64,000 nt of DNA from an uncultured Eubacteriales bacterium (GTDB lineage: Bacteria > Bacillota > Clostridia > Oscillospirales > Oscillospiraceae): contig ONPN01000001.1 of the NCBI GenBank assembly GCA_900319695.1, positions 62,001 to 126,000 on the forward strand, given 5' to 3'. The notes under the pieces were generated by a model. The model was not told where the DNA came from. It worked only from the letters and a program-made list of their open reading frames with translations, and ran no database searches. Position 1 is the stretch's first letter; the number at the start of each line of letters is the position of its first letter. Below are positions 17,775-26,098 of the stretch, piece after piece. The position numbers were made by a program, and so were the translations under genes.

Positions 17775-18587
17775 ATGAAACACACAAGCAAAAGACTTTT
17801 GAGCATCCTGCTCTGCCTGGTGCTGATGCTCTCGCTCATCCCGTCGGCGTATGCGGCGGACGTGACAGTGGCGCAGGCGCAAAAACTGGCTGCGGAGATG
17901 AGAAATCTTGCGTCGGAAAAGGAAGCGGCTGGCGTACAATATTTGCCTACTTTGTTAAGATCTGCAGCGGACGACGTGGAAGCAACATTTAATAACCCAC
18001 GAGCGGACCAGACGTCCCGTAATCAGACATATGAATATTTTAGAGGTATGTTTGAGCAGTTAGGCGGCGACCCCGACGACCTCGTCATCGCCCCGGACGC
18101 CCCGGACAAGATCGACCTTTACCCCGCTGTCCAGCAGATGAACCGCCTGTACGGGGCGCTCGGCGCGTTTGCCACCAGAACCATGATCGCCAACAGCTAT
18201 GAGGGATTCAAGAATCTGGCTGAGCTGTTCCCCAAGGACTCCGCCGCCCGCGCGAATGCCCTGAACGGTCATAAGGACGTAAAGATTACCGTTCTTGGAA
18301 AAAAAGATTCCTTAGATTCTTTCCTTCAGCTTTTGTGGAAAGACGTGGCTCAGCAGATGATCGATGAGGGCTGGGCGCCCAGCCCGGAGGGCATGTTTGA
18401 GGGTGCGGGTTTTGTGCTTGCCGCGTGGTATGATTATGTCGGCGAAGGCGTTATAACCGACACCAACGCCAAGATCGACGAGCAGAGCGACAAGATTGAG
18501 GCGGACGTCGCGGCGGAAACCGCGAAGCTCCAGGAGAGCATCAACAACGCCCTCGCAGGCGCTTTCCCCAATTTCGGCCAGGGATGA
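17775..18587 (+). CDS. Secreted protein of unknown function
   Basis: 270 residues from ATG 17775 (GGAGG nine bases upstream). The signal peptide MKHTSKRLLSILLCLVLMLSLIPSAYAAD ends at AYA-AD. The mature protein is predicted mostly alpha-helical with charged stretches, including a terminal helix of heptad type (TNAKIDEQSDKIEADVAAET...). No catalytic motif or known family is recognised. Codons 60-75 use more A/T-rich bases than the surroundings. It stands alone, followed by a string of hairpins. Confidence 0.7.
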   Translation: MKHTSKRLLSILLCLVLMLSLIPSAYAADVTVAQAQKLAAEMRNLASEKEAAGVQYLPTLLRSAADDVEATFNNPRADQTSRNQTYEYFRGMFEQLGGDPDDLVIAPDAPDKIDLYPAVQQMNRLYGALGAFATRTMIANSYEGFKNLAELFPKDSAARANALNGHKDVKITVLGKKDSLDSFLQLLWKDVAQQMIDEGWAPSPEGMFEGAGFVLAAWYDYVGEGVITDTNAKIDEQSDKIEADVAAETAKLQESINNALAGAFPNFGQG

Positions 18588-18595
18588 TACTGTTT

Positions 18596-18778
18596 TTCGT
18601 TAAAACGGCTCGTTTTAACGAAAAGGCATCGCGCAAGGCGCGCTGCCAGTTTTGTGCCCTCGGGCACAAAACACGTCTCATAGTAAGCCGTTTTATGGGA
18701 GACCAGTATGACAGGCGCCCGTAAAAAAACAAAAACGACAAAAGATCACGTCCCGCGCGGGGCGTGATCTTTTGTCGT
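18596..18778. terminator. Hairpin string between the secreted-protein gene and yjjW
   Basis: Contains TTCGTTAAAACG/CGTTTTAACGAA (18596-18622), GTTTTGTGCCC/GGGCACAAAAC (18650-18673), GTCTCATA/TATGGGAGAC (18676-18704) and a long terminator ACGACAAAAGATCACG/CGTGATCTTTTGTCGT (18736-18778). The last one ends immediately at the yjjW stop codon and serves the minus-strand operon; the first can serve the plus-strand gene. Confidence 0.7.
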
Positions 18779-19618
18779 CTATACCACATACGCCTTTTTC
18801 GCGCCGAGCTCGCGGGCGAGGGCGGCGCAGCGCTCGGCATAGGCGGCGTCGGTCTCAAACTCGCCGAGGAGCTTTTGATACCTCTCCCGCACGCCGTAGG
18901 GGCGGTAGCGGATGATCTTGTAGAAGCAGCCGTCGGCGATATGCGCGGCGACATAGCGGACGGTCTCCTCGTTCTCCCTGTCGCGGTTCGGGAGGATGAC
19001 GGTGCGCACCTCATGGAGCTTGCCGACCGAGAGCAGGTAGTCGAGGTTTTTGAGCACGACATCCCGCGGGTGGGAGATCAGCTCGTCGCTCCAATGCTGT
19101 TCCACGGCCTTGACGTCGAGCATCACGCCCTCCGAGACCGCCAGCACGCGGGGGTCCTTTTCAAAATCGAAGGAGCCGTTGGAGTCGATGAGGCAGGTCT
19201 TGCCGAGCCTGTGCACCGCCGTGAAGAGCTCGATCAGAAACTCGTTGTGCAGGGTGCACTCCCCGCCCGAGGTGGTGATTCCCTCGATATAGGGGGCGGC
19301 GCGGCGGACCTCCTCCACCACGTCCTCCACCGTCATCCAGCGGATCTTGGGCGAGGCGTCGTGCGGGCAGACTTTAATGCAGGTGTCGCAGCCGACGCAT
19401 CTGGCGCTGTCCCAGACGACGCTCTCCCCTTCCATGCGCAGCGCCCCGGCGGGGCAGCTTTGCACGCAGAGGCCGCAGCCCCTGCAGAGATGAATCGTCT
19501 CCGGGTTGTGGCAGAACAGGCAGTTGAAGGGGCAGCCCTGGAAGAAGATCGAGGTCCGGTTGCCCGGCCCGTCCACGTTGGAAAACGGGATGATCTTATT
19601 GACCGGCGCTCTCATCAT
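18779..19618 (-). CDS. yjjW: YjjW-type glycyl-radical enzyme activase (radical SAM)
   Basis: 279 residues. The radical SAM cluster motif CPFNCLFC (C-x3-C-x2-C, about 29-36) is followed by an inserted pair of ferredoxin-like 4Fe-4S motifs, CRGCGLCVQSCP and CVGCDTCIKVCP, and then TTSGGECTLHNEF, the SAM-binding GGE motif. The enzyme transfers a hydrogen from a glycine in its partner using a 5'-deoxyadenosyl radical. Its start overlaps the end of the glycyl-radical enzyme gene by 23 bases, the usual activase-enzyme pairing of YjjW with YjjI. Confidence 0.92.
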   Translation of the reverse strand: MMRAPVNKIIPFSNVDGPGNRTSIFFQGCPFNCLFCHNPETIHLCRGCGLCVQSCPAGALRMEGESVVWDSARCVGCDTCIKVCPHDASPKIRWMTVEDVVEEVRRAAPYIEGITTSGGECTLHNEFLIELFTAVHRLGKTCLIDSNGSFDFEKDPRVLAVSEGVMLDVKAVEQHWSDELISHPRDVVLKNLDYLLSVGKLHEVRTVILPNRDRENEETVRYVAAHIADGCFYKIIRYRPYGVRERYQKLLGEFETDAAYAERCAALARELGAKKAYVV

Positions 19619-21116
19619 GGTGCTGGACCCGGCGGTCGAGGGCGTGGCCGCCGTCCTGCGCGCCCATGCCGAAGACGGTCACGTTGTTGAGGGACTGCTT
19701 TTTCGCGCGGAGCTTTTCGATCTCGCTCTTCTTGACGAGGTAGCCCGTGACGCGCACCACATCGTTATTCTCCAGATACCCGGAGAAGTAGCGCAGACCG
19801 TTTTGCAGCGAGCCCTTGATGATCGCCAGCACCGCCTCGGGGGTCTTGAGCCAGGTCTCCTCAAACTTGAAGATGTCGCCCGTGCCGGTCGGGAAATAGG
19901 GATGGAACTTCTCGTTGACCTCGAGCTGCTCGAGCATGGTGGGCTCCACGCCGATGGGGATGCGGGTGCCGGGGGAATCGTCCATGCCGTCGGTGTCGAT
20001 GCCGACCTGAGCGTGGAGGCGGTAGCGGTGGCCGTAGGCCTCGCAGTAGGGGGCCTCGTGGGCTTTCACGCGCTCGTCGATGGCGTCCATGATGCGAAGG
20101 CCGAGGTCGGTGGCCTCCTTGTTCATGCCGAAGCCCTTCTTTTTATCGGTGATGCCCAGCAGGTGGTTGCAGCACTCGGCAAGACCCACTACACCGAACA
20201 TGCCGGTGAAGTTTTCCTGCTTGACAAAGCCCTCGGTGACGAGGAAGTTTGTTTTGAAGAAGCTGGACTGCTCGACAATGAACTTGACGCGCTTGTCCAT
20301 GTACTCAAGCTGCAGGTCGATGTGCCGCGGCAGCTCGCGCGTGAGAAAGTCGTCCACGTCCTTTGCGCCGAGTGAGCACTCGTACAGGCGCAGTCTCGGC
20401 AGGGTGTAGCCGCCGCCGGCGATGGACAGGCCGTTATAGCAGGAGGCAATGGCGTAGCGCTCGCCCCACTCCCTGACGAACATACGGTGGTTGGCGAAGG
20501 AGGGCTTGGCGGTCTTGAGCATGCATTTGACGCAGGCGAGGGCAAAGTCGTCGCTGGTCTTTTCGGGGTCGTAGCGCAGGGTGAGGTTCGGCACGGCCAG
20601 CTGCATCTCCTCGGTCAGCTCCAGCAGGAGGCGCGCGGTGACGCTGTCCTCGGGGCCGATGTCCGCGTGGACAAAGGAGTCGGTCTGCACCCTGTCGATA
20701 TTTCTCAGAAAGAGGCCAAGCACCTTCTTGGCGAAGGCGCGGTCTTCTTTGACCACGAAGGGCTCCAGCAGCTTGTCCAGGTCGCCGAGGTAGACCGGGA
20801 AGGAGGTGATGGACGGGACGTGGCAGTAGAAGATTTCGAGGGCGTTGACCGCCTCAAGCAGATCCTTCGGCGGATCGAGGGCGAGGAACTTGCAGCCGTT
20901 TTTGAACAGCAGCTCATAGTCCGGGCAGATGTAGCGCGGGCGGTAGGGCATGACGCCCTCGTTGAGGTCGCAGAGCGCGCCCTTTCTCTTGGCTTCGTAG
21001 TATTCGTCGGAATAGCGCAGGGAGTCGTCGGTGCTCTCGCCGAGGCGGGCCAGGGCGAGCAGCTCCTGTTTATAGGTCAGGGTCGGGTCCTGAATAATGC
21101 GCAGGGCTTCGGACAT
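19596..21116 (-). CDS. yjjI: YjjI-family glycyl-radical enzyme
   Basis: 506 residues from ATG 21116 (AGGACG upstream). The C-terminal glycyl-radical loop is VRVTGYLVKK with the radical glycine at residue 458. A cysteine pair in GLAECCNHLLG (about 336) lies where thiyl-radical cysteines sit in other family members; that assignment is inference. The substrate of YjjI is unknown; it is an orphan class distinct from PFL and anaerobic NrdD. Oxygen-sensitive, so it fits an anaerobe. Co-transcribed with its activase. Confidence 0.9.
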   Translation of the reverse strand: MSEALRIIQDPTLTYKQELLALARLGESTDDSLRYSDEYYEAKRKGALCDLNEGVMPYRPRYICPDYELLFKNGCKFLALDPPKDLLEAVNALEIFYCHVPSITSFPVYLGDLDKLLEPFVVKEDRAFAKKVLGLFLRNIDRVQTDSFVHADIGPEDSVTARLLLELTEEMQLAVPNLTLRYDPEKTSDDFALACVKCMLKTAKPSFANHRMFVREWGERYAIASCYNGLSIAGGGYTLPRLRLYECSLGAKDVDDFLTRELPRHIDLQLEYMDKRVKFIVEQSSFFKTNFLVTEGFVKQENFTGMFGVVGLAECCNHLLGITDKKKGFGMNKEATDLGLRIMDAIDERVKAHEAPYCEAYGHRYRLHAQVGIDTDGMDDSPGTRIPIGVEPTMLEQLEVNEKFHPYFPTGTGDIFKFEETWLKTPEAVLAIIKGSLQNGLRYFSGYLENNDVVRVTGYLVKKSEIEKLRAKKQSLNNVTVFGMGAQDGGHALDRRVQHHDESAGQ

Positions 21117-21342
21117 GGTTATCGTCCTCCAATCGGGCGTTATCAATGCAGATTTGCGTGTACAGTATACCCCGCGCGGCACGCGGGGTCAAGACCCGCC
21201 GGGCGATTCGGCGCGGGAGATTTATGAATTTCCCTTAACTTCTGGGCTCTCTCCCTTGCGTTTTTGGGGCGAATCGAGTAATATGAATACAAAAGCGGCG
21301 CGCCGCGCGCCTGTCTCAATTTGAACATTCAGGGAGGAAATC

Positions 21343-22113
21343 ATGGATATTCTTGCTGCGGCGATGACAGTCGTTATTCTGGGTCTGCTGTACTGGCGGA
21401 TGATCAGGAGAGAGACCCCGGAGCGGATCGGGGCGGTTCAGGCGCTGGTCCCGCTCGCGCTCGGCGTCGTCTCCATGTTTATCGGGGGGCTTGCCACCGT
21501 CCTGCTTGCCAAAGCCCTCGGGGGCATGTCGAATATGATAAGCGGGAACAATGGATTCGGCGCCTCGCTGTTTCGTTCCTTTCTCATGGCCGGCGTTACG
21601 GAAGAGGCGGCAAAGCTGCTCATGATCCTCCTTGCGCTGGCGATCCTGAAATCCAGGGTCAAAAACGTCTATGAATACGTCCTGATCGGCGCGGCCGTCG
21701 GCTTTGGCTTTGCGGTGGCGGAGGAGTTTTATTACGGCGACTTCGGCGCCGAAGCAAGCGCCGAGGATTACGTCTCCCTCGTCGCAAGAATGATCTCGGT
21801 TCCGGCGCACATGACGTTCAACATGGTCATGGCCGAGTTTCTGGGCAGGGCCAGATACGGCAGGCTGACCGGCAAGGGCTCTCCGGCTCTGAACGTCGCG
21901 CTGGCTCTCCTGATCCCGATAGGCGTCCACTCGCTGTATGACGCCTGCACGGTCTTCAACAGCAAGCTGGTGTCGGGAGAGCTGATCGGCGTAGCGCTGG
22001 CGCTCGCGGGCTATGCGGGCCTGCTGATTTATGAGCTTGTCGTGCTGATCCGATTCAGAAAGAAGACGGCGCTGTTCTGCGGCATGAGCACCCTGGCGGA
22101 AGCGGCGGCATAA
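21343..22113 (+). CDS. PrsW-like intramembrane metalloprotease
   Basis: 256 residues with about seven membrane helices. The family motifs are AGVTEEAAKLL (EExxK, about residues 85-95), GFAVAEEFYYG (FxxxE, about 125) and the histidine segment GVHSLYDAC (about 195), which together coordinate zinc inside the membrane. PrsW proteases cut membrane anti-sigma factors, but no such pair is next to it, so the target is unknown. GGGAGGAAATC precedes the start. Confidence 0.85.
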   Translation: MDILAAAMTVVILGLLYWRMIRRETPERIGAVQALVPLALGVVSMFIGGLATVLLAKALGGMSNMISGNNGFGASLFRSFLMAGVTEEAAKLLMILLALAILKSRVKNVYEYVLIGAAVGFGFAVAEEFYYGDFGAEASAEDYVSLVARMISVPAHMTFNMVMAEFLGRARYGRLTGKGSPALNVALALLIPIGVHSLYDACTVFNSKLVSGELIGVALALAGYAGLLIYELVVLIRFRKKTALFCGMSTLAEAAA

Positions 22114-22148
22114 GGCCGCGCCATGTCACCAAAAGGAGGAAACATTCT

Positions 22149-22304
22149 ATGAAAAACAACGAAAGCAGGCAGAGAAATCACGCGCTGAGCGAGCGGTCTG
22201 GCGGAACAAGTGGGATTTTGCCGACAGCGACGCCGGTACGGACATCCCTGCGCGGCAGTATCAGCCGAAGCACTGATCGACTGGGTCTTGTAAGGATTTG
22301 TTGA
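22149..22304 (+). pseudogene. Small protein gene with a probable frameshift
   Basis: A strong ribosome site (AAAGGAGG, 9 bases upstream) begins a 51-codon frame MKNNESRQRNHALSERSGG. From about base 22198 a different frame reads WRNKWDFADSDAGTD...RQYQPKH and stops at 22276, and looks far more protein-like than the continued original frame. One missing base near 22195-22198 would join the two. Either a real decayed gene or a sequencing slip. It follows the PrsW gene and ends in a terminator. Confidence 0.45.
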
Positions 22305-22333
22305 GCCGCGGCGATTTTGCCGCGGCTCTCTTT
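22303..22333 (+). terminator. Terminator after the PrsW/small-gene unit
   Basis: GAGCCGCGGC / GCCGCGGCTC stem with loop GATTTT, then TCTTTCTT. Confidence 0.8.
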
Positions 22334-22342
22334 CTTGCGTTC

Positions 22343-22888
22343 TTACAGGGCGGCGATGACCGCTTCCCGCACCGCCTGCATGTCGGCGGTGGGCTCAAAG
22401 CGCGCGATGACCCGGCCCTCGCGGTCGATCAGGAACTTGGTGAAGTTCCATTTGATATAGGCCTTGTCGCCGTACTTCTTGTTGTTCATGTCCGCGAACT
22501 TGTTGAGCGCCGCGTTCTTCAGCCCCTTGCCGAAGCCCTCGAAGGGCTTTTCCTCCGCGAGGAAGGCATACAGCGGGTCCGCCGTCTCGCCGTTGACGTC
22601 GATCTTCTTGAACTGGGGAAACTCCGTCCCGAATTTCAGCGTGCAGAAGGAGTGGATCTCGTCGTCGCTGCCGGGGGCCTGGTTGGCAAACTGGTTGCAG
22701 GGGAAGTCCAGGATCTCAAAGCCGCGGTCGCGCAGCTCCTTATACATGGCCTCCAGCGGGTCATAGTGCGGGGTGAAGCCGCAGCCCGTGGCGGTGTTGA
22801 CGATCAGCAGCACCTTGCCGCGATAGTCCGCGAGACTGATGCTGCGGCCCTCTCTGTCCGTTACGGTAAAATCATACACTGTTTTCAT
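22343..22888 (-). CDS. Glutathione-peroxidase family peroxidase (Cys type)
   Basis: 181 residues from ATG 22888 (AAGGGGA upstream). The peroxidatic cysteine is C36 in NTATGCGFTPHY, replacing selenocysteine; the active-site glutamine and tryptophan are seen in FPCNQFANQAPG and IKWNFTKFLID. Bacterial members usually use thioredoxin rather than glutathione as reductant. It lies 22 bases downstream of an OhrR-like regulator, so it is probably induced by organic peroxide. Confidence 0.92.
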   Translation of the reverse strand: MKTVYDFTVTDREGRSISLADYRGKVLLIVNTATGCGFTPHYDPLEAMYKELRDRGFEILDFPCNQFANQAPGSDDEIHSFCTLKFGTEFPQFKKIDVNGETADPLYAFLAEEKPFEGFGKGLKNAALNKFADMNNKKYGDKAYIKWNFTKFLIDREGRVIARFEPTADMQAVREAVIAAL

Positions 22889-22910
22889 TTTATTATCCCC
22901 TTTCAAATTT

Positions 22911-23363
22911 TTATCCTTTTATGTGATAGCCGCGCTTTTCCAGCAGCTCATAGAGCAGCGAGTACAGCTCCCTCGCCTTCTCGGGCGGCAGGTCGATGCA
23001 TCCGGCGGCCTTCTGCGGGATGTCCTTCGCCTGCTCCTGCAGGGCCCTCCCCTTCTCCGTGAGCGTGATCAGCACCACGCGGTCGTCCTCCGCGCTTCGG
23101 CGCCTCTCCACATAGCCGGCCTGCTCCATCTTTTTCAGCAGGGGCGAAAGCGTGCCGTTGTCCAGCATCAGCCTTTCGCCGATCTCCGAGACGGGGACGG
23201 CGTCCTTTTCCCACAGCACCAGAAAAACCACATACTGCGTGTAGGTCAGGCCCAGCGGCTTGAGCCAGGGCGTGTAGAGCCCGGTCACGTTCCTCGCGGC
23301 GGCATACAGCGGGAAGCAGAGCTGATTGGACAGCTTCATTGCCTCTCGGTAATCATATTCCAT
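22911..23363 (-). CDS. MarR-family regulator, OhrR-like
   Basis: 150-residue winged-helix regulator. The N-terminal segment SNQLCFPLYAAARN holds C16 at the position of the peroxide-sensing cysteine in OhrR; the recognition helix and wing are in VSEIGERLMLDNGTLSPLLKKMEQAGYVERRRSAEDDRVVLITLT. Oxidation of the cysteine would release DNA. It is the first gene of a two-gene unit with the peroxidase. A candidate operator lies just upstream (23383-23407). Confidence 0.9.
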   Translation of the reverse strand: MEYDYREAMKLSNQLCFPLYAAARNVTGLYTPWLKPLGLTYTQYVVFLVLWEKDAVPVSEIGERLMLDNGTLSPLLKKMEQAGYVERRRSAEDDRVVLITLTEKGRALQEQAKDIPQKAAGCIDLPPEKARELYSLLYELLEKRGYHIKG

Positions 23364-23382
23364 TGCTCGGCCTCCTTTCCTG

Positions 23383-23407
23383 TTTGATGCAAATATATTT
23401 TATCAAA
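23383..23407. promoter_or_regulatory. Candidate OhrR-type operator
   Basis: TTTGATGCAAATATATTTTATCAAA: a dyad with TTTGAT/ATCAAA arms and an A/T-rich centre, 20 bases upstream of the regulator start. It is the only clear dyad in this gap and could mediate autoregulation. Confidence 0.5.
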
Positions 23408-23458
23408 TACTTTTTCTCCTGTCAAGCGCTAAGAAAGACTTTCTCAAAAAAATTTCTG

Positions 23459-23487
23459 TTGCCTGCTCCTGTCAGTCATGGTATGAT
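23459..23487 (+). promoter_or_regulatory. Probable promoter of the GGDEF gene at 23552
   Basis: TTGCCT at 23459-23464 and TATGAT at 23482-23487, 17-base spacer, 65 bases before the start codon. Confidence 0.55.
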
Positions 23488-23551
23488 AGGATAGGATCGC
23501 GCGGAGGAGACAGCGCGGGAATCATAGAACGGAAGCAAAGGAGGAAACGTC

Positions 23552-24586
23552 ATGGGTCTGCCTGACCAGAAATGGGCCAAGAGTCTGTTTGACCGCTCGT
23601 CGAAGGGTCTGATCCTGCTGCACCTGTTTCTGACGCTCTACTATGCCATCCATTCCGTGGTGCTGATGCTCGCGGTAAACGCGGTCTGCGCGCTCTCCTT
23701 CGTGTTCGCTCTGCGCCTGCTCAGGAGGGACAGGATACGCGCCCACATCCTGACGCTGTATCTGACGGAGCTCATCCATCTGGCGGTCTCCGCGGTCTGC
23801 CTGGGATGGAGCGCCGGTTTTCAGCTCCCGCTGATCGGGCTGACGGCCATGATCTTTCTCGGCGAGTATCTGGGCCGCTCGATGAAGCTGCCGTACATTC
23901 GAGCGCTGCCCACGGCGGCGGTGAATTTCGCGGTGTATGTGCTGGTCTTCCAGCGCTTTTTCCATAGTCCCGGCCTGCTCGGGCTGCCGCAGAACATGGT
24001 GTTCCCGGTCGAGACCGTGCTGAGCCTGCTGGCCTTTGCGCTGCTCGTGTGGGGGATGCTGTCGGTCGTGCAGCTGACGAGCGTGTCCGAGCACAGCCTC
24101 GCCAACAAGGCCGAGACAGACGAGCTGACCGGTCTCTACAACCGCGCGGGCTACGACAGGCTGCTTGAGGAGCTCGATCTCAAAACGACCACCCTCCTGC
24201 TGGTGGACACCGACAAGTTCAAGGGCATCAACGACCGCTTCGGCCATGATATGGGCGACCGGGTCTTGCAGAAGATTTCCCGCTCGCTTCTGGGAAACTT
24301 CCGGCAGAACGACTATGTCTGCCGCATCGGCGGGGACGAGTTCGCGGTTTTGATGGTGAACGTCGGGACGCTCGGCAACGAGAAGATCTGTGAAAAGATA
24401 CGCTACATCAACCGGGAGCTCGCCGCCACCGCGGCCGACGATCTGCCCGCCGTCTCCGTCAGCGTCGGGGTCGCCCACGGCGCGTCGGCGGAGAACTGGA
24501 CGGAGCTCTTTAAACGCGCGGACTCCGTTCTGTACCGGGTCAAGCAGGACGGCGGACGCGGCTGCCGCGTCTACAGCGCGTCATAA
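23552..24586 (+). CDS. Membrane diguanylate cyclase (GGDEF)
   Basis: 344 residues. Six membrane helices fill about residues 18-180 with little extracellular sequence, so the sensor part is a membrane bundle of unknown type. The catalytic domain starts at TDELTGLYNRAGYDRLL and has the metal-binding aspartate in LLLVDTDKFKGIND and an intact GGDEF in CRIGGDEFAVLM. No RxxD-type inhibitory site is seen four residues before GGDEF. It should make c-di-GMP. AAAGGAGGAAACGTC precedes the start. Confidence 0.92.
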   Translation: MGLPDQKWAKSLFDRSSKGLILLHLFLTLYYAIHSVVLMLAVNAVCALSFVFALRLLRRDRIRAHILTLYLTELIHLAVSAVCLGWSAGFQLPLIGLTAMIFLGEYLGRSMKLPYIRALPTAAVNFAVYVLVFQRFFHSPGLLGLPQNMVFPVETVLSLLAFALLVWGMLSVVQLTSVSEHSLANKAETDELTGLYNRAGYDRLLEELDLKTTTLLLVDTDKFKGINDRFGHDMGDRVLQKISRSLLGNFRQNDYVCRIGGDEFAVLMVNVGTLGNEKICEKIRYINRELAATAADDLPAVSVSVGVAHGASAENWTELFKRADSVLYRVKQDGGRGCRVYSAS

Positions 24587-24619
24587 GCTCCGCAACAACT
24601 CAACAACTGAATACCTCCC

Positions 24620-24815
24620 CCTTCATCCGCGGAACGCGGCGCATGGAATCGGGTGAAACGCCCGGCGAGTCGGTCACTGTGAAGCCTTCTGTTTACGCAG
24701 AGGATAAGTCAGATACATGGGAGGGGGATGTGCTTCTGCCGGAACCGGAGGCACGTTGACAGGCGCACACGGCGTCTGCTTTTGACGTGCTTTGAAAAAA
24801 GCACGTTTTTTCTTT
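24620..24815 (+). promoter_or_regulatory. Cobalamin (B12) riboswitch with terminator
   Basis: The leader contains GGAATCGGGTGAAAC (24645-24659), TCACTGT (24674-24680) and the B12-box-like AAGTCAGATAC (about 24706-24716), in the order and spacing of the cobalamin aptamer core. It is followed by ACGTGCTTT/AAAGCACGT with TTTTTT (24785-24812), an intrinsic terminator 50 bases before the chelatase gene. Bound adenosylcobalamin should favour termination and lower expression of the gene. Confidence 0.85.
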
Positions 24816-24864
24816 TGTGTACACCGGCGCGCAGGCGCCGAATATATAACAAAGGAGAACAATT

Positions 24865-25800
24865 ATGAAAAAACTTCTGGCAATGCTTCTCATCCTCTGC
24901 ATGGTCTCGGGACTTCTCGCCGCTTCGGCGGGCGCGGCCTTCGCCGAGGACGAGGAAAACCACAACACCGGCGACGCCTCTCTGGACGATCCCCTGAACG
25001 CGGACGGCATCGGCGAGAAGGAGCTTCTGGTCGTGTCCTTCGGCACCAGCTTCAACGACAGCCGCCGTCTCACCATCGGCGCGATCGAGAAGGCCCTGCA
25101 GGACGCCTATCCCGACTGGAGCGTCCGCCGCGCGTTCACGAGTCAGATCATCATCGACCATGTGGCAAAGCGCGACGGGGAGATCATCGACAACGTGCAC
25201 GACGCGCTGGAGCGCGCGGTCAAAAACGGCGTCAAGGTTCTGGCCGTGCAGCCGACCCATCTGATGAGCGGCTTTGAGTACAACGATCTCAAGAACGAGC
25301 TCGCCGAGTACGCCGACGCCTTTGAGCAGATCGTCCTGGGCGACGCCCTGCTGACCATTGACCGCGACTATGACATGCTCGCCGAGGCCGTCACGGAGGC
25401 CACCGCCGCCTATGACGACGGCAAGACCGCCATCTGCTTCATGGGCCACGGCACCGAGGCTGAGTCCAACGCGGTCTATGCGAAGATGCAGACCGTGCTC
25501 AGCGAGGCCGGGTGCGAGCACTATTACATCGGCACCGTCGAGGCCGAGCCCTCCGTCGAGGATCTGCTGGAGGCGGTCAAAGAGGGCGGCTATCAGCGCG
25601 TCGTGCTGCGCCCGCTGATGATCGTGGCCGGCGACCACGCCAACAACGACATGGCCGGCGACGAGGAGGACTCCTGGAAGAGCGTCTTTGAGGCCGCGGG
25701 CTATGAGGTCACCTGCGTGCTTGAGGGTCTGGGCCAGCTCCCCGCCGTCCGTCAGCTCATCGTCGAGCATGCGGGCGAGGCCCTGGCAAAGGTGAAATAA
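24865..25800 (+). CDS. cbiK: Exported CbiK-type sirohydrochlorin cobaltochelatase
   Basis: 311 residues. Residues 1-28 are a signal peptide (MKKLLAMLLILCMVSGLLAA...AFAED), followed by a chelatase domain with LLVVSFGTSFNDSR at its start, two metal-site histidines in AVQPTHLMSG and FMGHGTEAE, and RPLMIVAGDHANNDMAGD. CbiK inserts cobalt into sirohydrochlorin, an early step of the anaerobic B12 pathway. Export is known for a periplasmic CbiK in Desulfovibrio; in a one-membrane cell the product would sit outside. The riboswitch upstream ties it to corrinoids. Confidence 0.88.
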   Translation: MKKLLAMLLILCMVSGLLAASAGAAFAEDEENHNTGDASLDDPLNADGIGEKELLVVSFGTSFNDSRRLTIGAIEKALQDAYPDWSVRRAFTSQIIIDHVAKRDGEIIDNVHDALERAVKNGVKVLAVQPTHLMSGFEYNDLKNELAEYADAFEQIVLGDALLTIDRDYDMLAEAVTEATAAYDDGKTAICFMGHGTEAESNAVYAKMQTVLSEAGCEHYYIGTVEAEPSVEDLLEAVKEGGYQRVVLRPLMIVAGDHANNDMAGDEEDSWKSVFEAAGYEVTCVLEGLGQLPAVRQLIVEHAGEALAKVK

Positions 25801-25807
25801 AAGTTCA

Positions 25808-25844
25808 ATCGGGAGGCCCCAGGCGGGGTCTCCCGAATTTTTGA
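25808..25844 (+). terminator. cbiK terminator
   Basis: TCGGGAGGCCCC/GGGGTCTCCCGA stem with AGGC loop and TTTTTG tail. Confidence 0.8.
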
Positions 25845-25882
25845 GCATCATATATCTTGAAGGCGTGAACGTGCACTTCGCT

Positions 25883-25965
25883 ATGCCTTCCCCTTGAGGG
25901 GAAGGCATTTTGCGCGTTGACCCGCATTCTTCACCGTAGGGGCGACCGTCGCCGCTCTTTTGCGG
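25883..25965. repeat. Dispersed repeat copies
   Basis: GCCTTCCCCTTGAGGGGAAGGC (25885-25908) repeats the hairpin at 17577-17598, and GTAGGGGCGACCGTCGCCGC (about 25938-25957) is a member of the GTAGGGGCG palindrome family. No gene lies between 25801 and 26098. Confidence 0.65.
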
Positions 25966-26098
25966 GTCAAAGTTCCGAGATGATTCAAAAAAGTCTTCCC
26001 CTTTTCGTTCTGTTGTGGTATACTGCCTATTCAAAGAGTATAAAATGCGCGCCGACGCCCCGGCCGCGATCGCTTCAACATACGAAAAGAGGGCTTAC

